Origin: Paulinella micropora
Taxonomy: Eukaryota; Cercozoa; Imbricatea; Euglyphida; Paulinellidae
NCBI GenBank assembly: GCA_019918135.1
Contig: WBZZ01002597.1
Span: 1 to 64,000, forward strand
Reading direction: 5' to 3'
DNA length: 64,000 bases
Notes under the pieces: model-generated
Databases searched by the model: none
What the model was told of the DNA's origin: nothing
Seen by the model: the letters and a program-made list of their open reading frames with translations, nothing else
Part shown: positions 22,751-31,177 of the stretch, piece after piece
Layout of the letters: each line of letters starts with the position of its first letter
Numbering within the stretch: position 1 is the stretch's first letter
Made by a program: the position numbers and the translations under genes

Positions 22751-23308
22751 GGGCGGGAGATTGAAGTCAGCAACGACAGTGATGACGACAGTGTGCAAGT
22801 CACCAAGGTAGTAGAGGGCAACGGTCCCAAAACAGTCAAGGCCGAAATAAGAGCTGGCGATATCATCAGGTATTGGAACACCTTCACGCGATTTGGATCT
22901 CCAGAAGGGGAATACCTCGTAAGTCAGGTCGCGAAAGTAGATCCTGGAAGTACAACTTGGCCGCTGCGTGTTCGGACTTTTGGTTTTAAACCCTCTCCTG
23001 GGATTGACGATTATGTAGAAGTGCTGAATAGGCCAGGACGTGTACGGCAGGAGGTGTCTGAGTATCATTTGGTGAAGGGCCGTGTATCTCTTCGAAAGGC
23101 GAACGCGGACTTGGAACTCCTTAACTCTAAAACTCTAATGGGAACGCTGGTGCAGAATTTGAAGAACAAATGTGCGGGAGAAATCATTGGCTCGAAAGTG
23201 TTAGCTAAGAAAGTGGGAAGGGAAACATTTGACTTGTTAGCTGAAAACAGTCGTTGGAAGTTAAGTTATGATGAAGTTATGAATTTTGACATGGCAGAGC
23301 TTGGTTGA
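22751..23308 (+). CDS. Spliced terminal exon of unknown function, barrel-like domain
   Basis: A long pyrimidine tract ending TTTCTCTACAG at 22,750 is a textbook acceptor. The exon then reads GREIEVSNDSDDDSVQVTKVVEGNGPK... to a stop at 23,308. The middle (KAEIRAGDIIRYWN ... GEYLVSQVAKVDP ... WPLRVRTFGFKP ... DDYVEVL) has the strand pattern of a BAH or tudor-like barrel. The end is helical. It may be the last exon of the Ser-rich gene upstream or of a separate gene. The motif style resembles the C-terminal part of the acidic repeat protein at 19,200-19,500, suggesting related modules, which is inference. Confidence 0.5.
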   Translation, partial: GREIEVSNDSDDDSVQVTKVVEGNGPKTVKAEIRAGDIIRYWNTFTRFGSPEGEYLVSQVAKVDPGSTTWPLRVRTFGFKPSPGIDDYVEVLNRPGRVRQEVSEYHLVKGRVSLRKANADLELLNSKTLMGTLVQNLKNKCAGEIIGSKVLAKKVGRETFDLLAENSRWKLSYDEVMNFDMAELG

Positions 23309-23869
23309 GCTTGTTGATCGGGGTGTCACAATCCTTACCTGTTCAGGACAAAGAAGCGTGGCAAAGACTTACGTGTTGTGGGAAACTTGTTGGAAATTAA
23401 AAGTCTTATTTCGTTATCATGGACTGCGGCGGTGAGAAAGACCTTTAAGTAAAAAAGATTATGCCGGTAATGATTCCTCGATATTGAAGTGTTAATTAGC
23501 TGCAGGGATGCTGTAACAGGGATGCTGCAACAGAAGTGTTTGGTATGAACCCTGGCAGAACGGAGCAAGCGTTAATGTAAGTGGTAGTGAACATGCTGAG
23601 TGTTTCCACACAAGGGAATGTGCAGGCGCAAGTGTCTGCTGTGCACAAGGTGAGGCTGTCAAGATACATATAGTGGCAAGGGAGCGAAAAGGGAATGGTG
23701 TATAATATCTGCCCCAAGTGCATGGAGTTGGACGCTGCATCATGTACATTTGCTTCTTTCGACGGAGTTCCGGGTGCAGCGGTGGAAGTGGAAATTAATA
23801 CCTGTATCAAGGGCATGGACAGCGGATCATGTAACGAGCAAGTTTGAGGCGGGAAGAAGAAAGTATGGG
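23309..23869. other. Intergenic host region
   Basis: Nothing beyond short frames was seen. No RNA gene recognised. Confidence 0.4.
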
Positions 23870-24390
23870 TAAGGTGCACGGTAAACAGCGCCCACTTCGA
23901 CCTCAGGTTTGAAAGTTCGTCGTGGGTGGTACGTTGGGCGGGGGGGGGGGGGGGGGGGGGGGGGCGGGGGGGGGGGGGGGGGGGGGCGCGGGAGGGGGGG
24001 GGGAGTGTGGGGAAGAATTAGTGGTAAGGTGCACGGTAAACAGGGTGCAGCCGACCTCGACGTAAGGGCTGACCTCGACCTAAGTTACGAAAGTTCGCCG
24101 TGGGTGTTGCGTTTGGTGGGAAATGCCAGGAAAAAGTAGTGATGAAAGTTTGGAGGAGGGAAGGAGCAAGTCTGGGTAAGGTGCAAGGTAAACAGGGTGC
24201 AGCCGACCTCGTAGTAAGGGCTAACCTCGATCTAAGTTACGAAAGCTCGTCGTGGGTGGTACGTGTGGTGGGAAATGGCAAGGAAAAGTAGTGGTGAAAG
24301 TTTGGAGCGGGAGGGAGCAAGTCTGGGTAAGGTGCACTGTAAGCAGGGTGCAGCCGACCTCGACCTAAGTGCTCACCTCAACCTAAGTCT
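23870..24390 (+). repeat. Second array of the 151-bp satellite, about 3.5 copies
   Basis: AAACAGGGTGCAGCCGACCTCG-like boxes start at about 24038, 24190 and 24341 (period 151-152 bp) with the same ACCTCGACCTAAG and GGAGCAAGTCTGGG boxes as the array at 5.3-6.2 kb, in the same orientation. A G-rich run (about 23,936-24,004) interrupts the first unit. Confidence 0.8.
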
Positions 24391-24445
24391 TGAGAGAGAG
24401 AGAGAGATACTTTCACTCACTGTGTCTCTCTCACATACACCCACA

Positions 24446-24469
24446 AATGCTACCGCGCGCGGTAGCATT
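24446..24469. repeat. GC-rich palindrome, copy 1
   Basis: A perfect 24-bp palindrome with core GCTACCGCGCGCGGTAGC flanked by AAT/ATT. It lies in the intron-like sequence just left of the first two-faced LRR exon pair. Confidence 0.9.
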
Positions 24470-24501
24470 CATATATTTCTTTGTGGTGTGCTGAAAAATA
24501 A

Positions 24502-24585
24502 GTCAATAAAACGCTTCAAATGCTAGACATAACATCGAACAAAATTGGAGCGCAAGGCGCAGAGCATATCGCGGAAGCACTCAAG
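24502..24585 (+). CDS. LRR exon, pair 1, plus face (84 nt)
   Basis: Reads VNKTLQMLDITSNKIGAQG... to ALK, one 28-residue RI-type leucine-rich repeat. It is followed directly by a GT donor (24586). The base pair before it is AA, not AG, so the acceptor appears lost on this face. Similar LRR units occur in NLR-type and ROCO-type receptors. Confidence 0.75.
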
Positions 24586-24592
24586 GTCAGAC

Positions 24593-24676
24593 CTCCAAAC
24601 CCTTGCCGATAGCAATAGCTCCAGCATTGCCGATCTTGTTGTTCCAGAGCGAGAGTTGAGTGAGGCTCGAATTGAC
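24593..24676 (-). CDS. LRR exon, pair 1, minus face (84 nt)
   Basis: On the minus strand: AG acceptor, then VNSSLTQLSLWNNKIGNAG... to GLE, then a GT donor. Exactly 84 nt, phase 0. It faces the plus exon across 7 bp (GTCAGAC, 24586-24592), which contain both donors. Confidence 0.8.
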
Positions 24677-24706
24677 CTGCATTCAAACACCGGCAGCATT
24701 TATTTA

Positions 24707-24730
24707 GTGCTACCGCGCGCGGGTAGCATT
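24707..24730. repeat. GC-rich palindrome, copy 2
   Basis: Same palindrome as at 24,446 with one extra G in the centre, placed between exon pairs 1 and 2. Confidence 0.85.
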
Positions 24731-24756
24731 TTTAACAAGTTTATTTATACATGCAG

Positions 24757-24840
24757 ATGAATACTTCACTTCGAGAGCTCGACATGCGAAGGAACAATAT
24801 TGGAGCTGAAGGTGCGAGGGCCTTTGGCGAAGCTCTGAAG
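24757..24840 (+). CDS. LRR exon, pair 2, plus face (84 nt)
   Basis: GCAG acceptor, then MNTSLRELDMRRNNIGAEG... to ALK. The next bases are TTAC where pair 3 has GTAC, so the plus donor appears lost by one change. Confidence 0.8.
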
Positions 24841-24844
24841 TTAC

Positions 24845-24928
24845 CTTGATAGCATCTGCCATTGACTGCGCACCTTGTGGTCCGATGTCGTTCCAGCCAA
24901 TATTGAGAGCGGTGAGGGTTGAGTTCAC
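24845..24928 (-). CDS. LRR exon, pair 2, minus face (84 nt)
   Basis: AG acceptor, then [19 protein letters not shown]... to AIK, then GTAA donor. Exactly 84 nt, phase 0, four bases away from the plus exon. Confidence 0.82.
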
Positions 24929-24955
24929 CTAAACAACCCACAAGCTTGTCTTTCG

Positions 24956-24973
24956 CATGCTACCGCGCGGCGG

Positions 24974-24977
<4 letters not shown>
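24956..24977. repeat. GC-rich palindrome, copy 3 (imperfect)
   Basis: GCTACCGCGCGGCGGTATC-like copy at the right side of exon pair 2. It runs straight into the ATCT microsatellite. Confidence 0.75.
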
Positions 24978-25409
<432 letters not shown>

Positions 25410-25856
25410 CCTGGAGACGGTCTCTGCCACTGGCAACTCAGCCTAGGGTTCAGATCTAACTATCTCCTACAATGACGATTTTGTGTCCGCCGTTAATCGC
25501 GCGCAGCGCAAGGGCTAAACAGGCAACCAACTCCTGACCATGGCTGATGAAGTCGGGGCGTGATGCAAAGGGTTGATGAAGTCGGGGTTGTAGAAGGTAA
25601 CTCACAACGAGCGTGAACTCCTGAAACCTCGGCTTGTTTGTGGCATCATCTCCTTAGGGCACACGCTCCTGGGGAGTGTTCTAGTGTTGTCCCGTATAGT
25701 TCAAAAGGGCTCGGCTACCTTTCGGCTTGAACTGGGCACAGACACCAACCACAGCGAGACAGTGGTTGGTGTGCAGCTTGGCCGGTGCTGAAAGTTCTTG
25801 TCGGGGGTAGTATAGGAGGCAATGGCTTTTCAAGCTAAGCCACGACCATAGATTAA
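25410..25856. other. Hairpin-rich block between ATCT tracts
   Basis: A 450-bp unique block bordered on both sides by ATCT repeats. It contains a 10-bp perfect hairpin (CACCAACCAC ... GTGGTTGGTG, near 25,744-25,773) and a GTTCAA...TTGAAC stem before it. A short retroposon with a tetranucleotide tail is possible, but no polymerase III boxes were recognised. Confidence 0.4.
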
Positions 25857-25859
25857 ACA

Positions 25860-25926
<67 letters not shown>

Positions 25927-25967
25927 ACGTACAGTGTTTAGCTAGCTGTGTCAACAAGTCCAACGTG

Positions 25968-26060
<93 letters not shown>
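25857..26060 (+). repeat. Two further ATCT microsatellites
   Basis: ATCT runs at about 25,857-25,927 and 25,969-26,060, separated by about 41 bp of unique sequence. Confidence 0.95.
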
Positions 26061-26061
<1 letters not shown>

Positions 26062-26313
26062 ATGCCTCTTACAAACACAAACATGCATTTCCAGCTCATA
26101 CATCGCGCAAGCAAGAGCGAAAGCAGTACAAATAAAGTTGTACAACATCAGACAGTCATTACCGTGAGTAAAGAAGCGATAATAATAGCGCTCAGCTCAT
26201 TGTCCTGCCCGAAAAATCCATCCTTGTTGTCTTCCCGTCACGGAAGGACGCGACAGGGATCCAGTAGCCTTGGATGTATATGCGCCGCATGCTCTGGTTG
26301 ACCTAATTTACAG

Positions 26314-26529
26314 GACCATCCAAGCATCACGTCAGTGGATCTGCAGGGCAACTACTTGAGTGTGGAAAGCGGCTTGGCGTTGGCGGCCGTGGCCAAGCAA
26401 AATCCCCGCATCAAGGAGATGTGTGGGATTCCGCTTGATTCACTGCGGGACAACAAGACAACAGAGCTACATCTAAATTCAAAAAGTTTGGGCCCTGCAG
26501 AAGCGGCTATGTTGGCTGAATTCTTGAAG
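26314..26529 (+). CDS. LRR exon, 216 nt, plus strand
   Basis: TTACAG acceptor, then DHPSITSVDLQGNYLSVESG..., ending HLNSKSLGPAEAAMLAEFLK before a GTCAAT donor. The 72 codons are phase 0 and cover about two and a half repeats. The tail flavour (LNSKSLG) matches the minus exon at 29,544. Confidence 0.75.
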
Positions 26530-26655
26530 GTCAATATGAAGTTCAGTAAGATGAAATCTGAAAAATGTATGTGTCAACATACACACACATATTGTTCAAT
26601 GAATGCCTCTTGCTTTCCGTCGAACGTCACACGAAAAAATTATTGTTTCACATAT

Positions 26656-26675
26656 TGCTACCCGCGCCGGTAGCA
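26656..26675. repeat. GC-rich palindrome, copy 4 (imperfect)
   Basis: TGCTACCCGCGCCGGTAGCA, the same palindrome family, between the 216-nt exon and exon pair 3. Confidence 0.8.
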
Positions 26676-26706
26676 CTTTCCACTGGTATGTTGTGACTGC
26701 ATATAG

Positions 26707-26790
26707 GTAAACAATAGTATTCGCAGCATCAACTTGCGTACTAACGATATTGGGGTTGAAGGCGCCAAGGCGATTGGCCTAGCTCTTCAG
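26707..26790 (+). CDS. LRR exon, pair 3, plus face (84 nt)
   Basis: ATAG acceptor, then VNNSIRSINLRTNDIGVEG... to ALQ, then GTAC donor. Both splice sites are intact on this face. Confidence 0.85.
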
Positions 26791-26794
26791 GTAC

Positions 26795-26878
26795 CTTCAG
26801 TGCTGCTGCGATTTCCTTAGCTCCATCAGCACCAATCTTATTGTTTTCAAGCGACAAAGTTTGCAGCATCTTGTTCAC
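26795..26878 (-). CDS. LRR exon, pair 3, minus face (84 nt)
   Basis: GCAG acceptor, then VNKMLQTLSLENNKIGADG... to ALK, then GTAC donor. The four bases 26791-26794 (GTAC) are a palindrome and serve as the donor on both strands, so this pair is intact on both faces. Confidence 0.85.
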
Positions 26879-26955
26879 CTGCACTCACACAAACAAAACA
26901 TAATTGGAAAAGTGTTACCGCTGAGGCGCAAATATGTTATCATGTATTGGTGCAG

Positions 26956-27137
26956 GTTAATGAAGCGTTGCAATTGTTGAGCCTAATCAACAATCGTGTT
27001 GGCCCAGAGGGCGCAAAGTCATAAAAATACATAATGCAAAGGACAACAAAAGTGTAATCGAGCTACGCATGGGAGGAAACAAGATAGGACCAGCAGGTGC
27101 AAAAGCAATCGCAAATATTAAAATGATGTATGTGTGA
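26956..27137 (+). pseudogene. Double LRR exon remnant, plus strand
   Basis: GCAG acceptor, then VNEALQLLSLINNRVGPEGAK, and 80 bp on (instead of 84) KDNKSVIELRMGGNKIGPAGAKAIANI. The 4-bp deficit puts the two repeats in different frames, and no donor follows the second. It looks like a decayed two-repeat exon. Confidence 0.6.
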
Positions 27138-27252
27138 GTATATTAGCATGCAGTGTATGATTAGTGCCTATGAACACATATTGATATGTAATATGTATAT
27201 GTGTACATGTGTATATGCATGTTTGTTGTTAAACGTTTTGGGTAGGTGGGTG

Positions 27253-27299
<47 letters not shown>

Positions 27300-27545
27300 C
27301 GAGAGAGAGAGAGAGAGAGGGAGGGAGGGAGGGAGAGTGAGAAGAGAAACGGAGAAGATAGATAGATAGATAGAGAGGGAGGGAGGGAGGGAGAGAGAGA
27401 GGGAGGGAGAGAGAGAGAGAGAGGGAGAGAGGGAGAGAGAAAGAGAGGAGAGAGATAGAGGAGAGAGCATATGCTTATATGACAACATTGAAAACACCCT
27501 TCTCAAGCTCGATTTGCAGAACAAAATTGGTGCTGAAGGCGCAGC

Positions 27546-27582
<37 letters not shown>

Positions 27583-27612
27583 GAGAGAGAGATACTACTC
27601 TCTCTCCTAGTA

Positions 27613-27648
<36 letters not shown>

Positions 27649-27707
27649 TCCTCCCTCCCTCCCTCCCTCTCTCTCTCTCTCTTGCTTGCTCTCTCTCTCT
27701 CTCTCAC

Positions 27708-27748
<41 letters not shown>

Positions 27749-27897
27749 CACACACACACCACCCACCTACCGCAAAATGTTTAACAACAGACATGCATAT
27801 ACATACACATGTACACATATACATATTACACATTTACATGAGCTCATAGACACTATTCATACACAGCATGCCAACATACACATATGATCATTTTAAT
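27117..27897. repeat. Imperfect 780-bp palindrome (inverted repeat) with GA/TC tracts
   Basis: The left arm (from ATTAAAATGAT at 27,117, through ATGTATATGTGTACATGTGTATATGCATG, described in part, and GTAGGTGGGTGG) is matched in reverse by the right arm ending ATCATTTTAAT at 27,897. The arms continue inward as GA on the left and TC on the right. The centre, near 27,507, holds a single LRR remnant. Confidence 0.8.
27478..27545 (+). pseudogene. LRR exon remnant at the centre of the palindrome
   Basis: Reads NIENTLLKLDLQNKIGAEGAA and then runs into the GA microsatellite. One residue is missing from the N-x-I-G core, and no donor is seen. Confidence 0.6.
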
Positions 27898-27959
27898 CTT
27901 ACCAGCCAGCTGTATATTCTATTTCTTTCTCTGTCTTCTCTGTCTTCTTTTTCTCCTCT

Positions 27960-27962
27960 CTG

Positions 27963-28004
<42 letters not shown>

Positions 28005-28020
28005 GAGGAGAGAGAGATAG
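27960..28020 (+). repeat. TC microsatellite with short GA inverted end
   Basis: TC run followed by AGAGGAGAGAGAGA, a small hairpin-forming tract. Confidence 0.8.
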
Positions 28021-28173
28021 ACACACACAGAGAGATTCACCTGTAACATCTCCTGTATCCAAACACCCAACATTCATAAATATTTTTAGTCTGTTGTCTC
28101 ATAATAGCTGTAGTCCTGACCTGAAGGAGTGATGTCTTTATGCATGTATAGTCAGAACTATAGTCTGTGTGAC

Positions 28174-28263
28174 CTGCAGTCCCTTGGCGACTGCCATAGC
28201 ATGCGCACCAGAATCTCGAAGATTCTTGCTTGACAAATCGAGCAATACGCCTTCATACTTGGC
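28174..28263 (-). CDS. LRR exon, minus strand (90 nt)
   Basis: AG acceptor, AKYEGVLLDLSSKNLRDSG... ending AKGLQ, then GTCACA donor. Phase 0, 30 codons. Confidence 0.75.
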
Positions 28264-28359
28264 CTATTCAGAGCAGATAGCCATGAACACAAACAAGAAG
28301 TGAAAGAAAGGAGCTTCAAGCGAAAAGTTACAAAGAAAAAGAAGCTTACGGCAGAAGGC

Positions 28360-28388
28360 AATACAAAAAAAAAAAAAAAAAAAAAAAA
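28360..28388 (+). repeat. Poly-A tract
   Basis: A run of about 24 A after AAGGCAATAC. It may be a retroposition scar. Confidence 0.7.
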
Positions 28389-29324
28389 TTGCGGTCTTAA
28401 CCCGAGTCCCACACTGTTTGCCGATCTAGAGATCTTGAAGTGAAATGATAATGAAGTTCGACTCTTTCTTATCCTTTCTCTCTATCTCTTTCTTCTTCTT
28501 CTTCTTCTTTCTTCTTCTCTCTCTCCTTTACCGTAAGCAAGGTTCTCTCTCTTTTTCCATTTCTTTTCCCCTTTTGTTTTCTTTTTTCTTTTTCATTTTT
28601 CTTACATGCTGCTGCTTGTTTGATTTGGTCTTGCTCTTTTTCTTTTTTTTCCCCCTCGTTTTTCTTACCTGCTGCTGCCTGTTAGGTTTGGTTATTTTCA
28701 CTTGCGTTTTAGCCTTATGGTGCGGGTTGTGGCTAGCGGAGACTCTTCTGGTCTATGAGGGGGGTGAGGTGCGGAGTGGTTTGGCTCGATTAGCTTGGTG
28801 CTGCATGTTTGTGAGGTTGCCAGGCTTGGGCTGGCCCTTACGGATATTGCAGCACTCGGCATAATCGCGTCGCGAGCAATCGCCACGTCGAGCCTTACCT
28901 ACGCTCTGCACACCATCCTCCTGGCTGCGATGGCCTCTGGGTGCGAGTGAATTGTGTTAAGTGCTGCAGTTTCCTTAAGAGCTGTCTCACTGACTGTCAA
29001 TTGATCTCACTTGCGCCCTATGTTAATTATGTCTAACCTCTGCATACTTCTCTTACCTTATAGTATCGTATCGTCTCCCTTGCTCCTGTCTGGCCTTGTG
29101 TTTGTAAGTATGTGTGTGTTTGTTTATGTGTGTCTCTCTCTTTCTCTTAGTTTCTTTTCTCTCCTCTTTCTCCATCCATCTCGCTTCTCTAATTCTCTTC
29201 TCTACCTCCCTAGGCCTCCCCCCCCCCCCCTCACCCGGCCCCATACCCAAACAACACAAACATGCATACACATATAAATATACTTTCAACCGTGCCGAGG
29301 ATGGAGAAAGAGGAGAGAAGAGAA

Positions 29325-29366
<42 letters not shown>

Positions 29367-29424
29367 AGACAGACAGACAGACAGCACACAGACACATAAA
29401 CAAACACACACACGTACACACATA
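28389..29424. other. Pyrimidine-rich region between duplicated LRR blocks
   Basis: CTT/TTC-rich sequence, GA and TC microsatellites and short frames only. A weak LRR-like stretch (LALTDIAALGIIASRAIA, near 28,830-28,890, plus strand) may be another decayed repeat. Confidence 0.4.
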
Positions 29425-29543
29425 CTTATTCACCACTTTCACCTGTACCAAACACCAACATTAGATTCATAAATTTTACCTTCCGCTGTCTTAAACTAGC
29501 TGTAGTCATGGCTGCAAACGTAATGCCTTTGTGTCAGTCTGAC

Positions 29544-29627
29544 CTGTAGTCGCTTGGCGACTGCACAGGCACCAGAATCTCCCAAACTTCTTGAATTCAA
29601 ACGTAGCTCCTTGCCGTCGTACCTGGC
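29544..29627 (-). CDS. LRR exon, minus strand (84 nt)
   Basis: AG acceptor, ARYDGKELRLNSRSLGDSG... ending AKRLQ, then GTCAGA donor. Exactly 84 nt, phase 0. The paralogue of the exon at 28,174. Confidence 0.78.
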
Positions 29628-30144
29628 CTAAGCAGAGAGGATACCCATGCGCAACACAGCATTTAACCATGAAGACAACTGGCTCACAAAGAAGAAGTGA
29701 AAGAAAGGAGCTTCAAGCGAAAAGACGAAAAAGTTACAAAAAAAAAGAATGCACGAGGCAATATAAAGGGAAAAAAAAACCAAAAAGAAAGATTACAGAC
29801 CACAAAGTCGGTCAGGATATGGTGTTCGCCCCTACGCGAGGCTGCCAATTTGGCAGCCTCCATGTCGTCGCTTACTTCTGTCGCTCACAAAGGTCTTGCT
29901 ACAATTTGATTTGCGAGGACGATAGATTCTTCTGGAAGTGGCTGAGGTTGGGGTCTTGATAAACAAGCCCATGAACATTTGTCTCCCTTTTGCTAAATGT
30001 AAGTAGTATAGGGTGCCACTTCAGGACGGATGTTCAGTGCAGTTTCACTAGAGAAACCACACTAAGAGCCGTTATTCATTATTTCCTCTACCTATTCTCT
30101 CTAAGTTCAAAACAACAATTTCATTAAAATCTATCTTATTTCGC

Positions 30145-30395
30145 ACACTCTGTACTACTTTACACAAAAAACGAAAAGTTGACCATGTAAAAAAGCCACA
30201 CGCTGGCTTTTTGTCCTGAGCCCATAGGTCTCTGGTGGGGAAGTGTTTTTAACCACACTAAGAGCTGTTATGTATTATTTCGTCTACCTGTTTATAACTA
30301 ATACATACAAACAAAAGAAAGAAAAAAGGCTATCTATTGATATTTGAAAGCCGACCGCTACGCTTGTCGTTTTCAAACATCGTTTAAAAAAATTA
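30145..30395 (+). repeat. Left terminal inverted repeat of element 1
   Basis: Matches 50,662-50,917 in reverse over about 250 bp, including CTTCCCCACCAGAGAC and CAAAAAGCCA boxes. Outward of it (30,005-30,145) part of the same repeat (CCACACTAAGAGC ... ATTATTTC) occurs again, so the outer end carries an internal duplication. Confidence 0.85.
30339..30382 (+). repeat. Hairpin module in left terminal repeat
   Basis: GATA-TTTGAAA ... TTTCAAA-CATCG. Same frame as the intergenic modules. Its mirror copy is in the right terminal repeat at 50,675-50,716. Confidence 0.75.
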
Positions 30396-30439
30396 ATTAT
30401 TTTAAAGAAATAATATATTTGTATTATATATAGAGAGAA

Positions 30440-31093
30440 ATGACAACCTTGAAAATTTACAAAATCTTTAATGCTGAAGACCAAACCGACAAGGAATATT
30501 ACATTGGAAGCACAACTCAAAAAAGATTATCAAGCAGGTTCAGTCATCATAAATTACTCTGCAAGAAAGGAATTAATAGAAAGTTATACAATCATATGAA
30601 CAATAAAGGACTTCAAAATTTTAAGTGTGTTTTAATTCATGAAGAAATAATTGAAAATTACAACATTGATAAACAAAGGGCGGTTGAACAGAAATATATA
30701 GATGAATTGAAACCTACATTAAATTTAAATAATGCTATGGGTGCGAATATTACTGATGGAAAAAGAGAACGGCATAAATTTGATGAACGAGAATTTAAAG
30801 ATGGGAACGAAAGGAAACAAATTGAATATCAAAAACAATACCACAAGCAATATCATAAACAATATTATGAAAAAGAAAGTAAGAAAGTTAGAGAGTATCA
30901 AAAGCAATACTGGGCAATAAACAAAAACATTTTAAATTGTAAGCAAAAAGAGAGGTTTGATAAAATAAGAGAGAGTAAAAAATATTATTGTGAGTTATGT
31001 AATTTTATAGGTGTATCTCAATCAGCACTTATTACACACAATAACTCCAAAAGACATATTTCAAAAAATGAAAAAAATTTAATTTCTGTTTAA
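30440..31093 (+). CDS. GIY-YIG endonuclease with C-terminal zinc finger (element 1)
   Basis: The N terminus has IYKIFNAED...YYIGSTTQKRLSSRFSHH, the GIY-YIG nuclease signature with its downstream Arg. The middle is charged with repeated YHKQYHKQY units, and the C terminus has CELCNFIGVSQSALITHNNSKRH, a C2H2-like finger. Such nucleases are common passengers of Polintons and large DNA viruses. It is the first gene inside the left repeat. The frame looks whole. Confidence 0.8.
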   Translation: MTTLKIYKIFNAEDQTDKEYYIGSTTQKRLSSRFSHHKLLCKKGINRKLYNHMNNKGLQNFKCVLIHEEIIENYNIDKQRAVEQKYIDELKPTLNLNNAMGANITDGKRERHKFDEREFKDGNERKQIEYQKQYHKQYHKQYYEKESKKVREYQKQYWAINKNILNCKQKERFDKIRESKKYYCELCNFIGVSQSALITHNNSKRHISKNEKNLISV

Positions 31094-31177
31094 ATGATTG
31101 AAAATATATAAATATAAAAAATTTCTATTTAATATTTAATTTAGAAAAAAAATTGACTCACTAATATATTATCAAAC

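Larger units (their letters stand above)
28040..29760. repeat. Two diverged copies of an LRR exon block (28,040-28,350 and 29,425-29,760)
   Basis: Both copies contain, in order, TTCACCTGTA, a CCAACATT and TTCATAAAT box, CTAGCTGTAGTC-like sequence, the minus LRR exon, then GTGAAAGAAAGGAGCTTCAA and AGTTACAAA. They are about 1.4 kb apart in the same orientation, with T-rich and TC-rich fill between. Confidence 0.7.
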
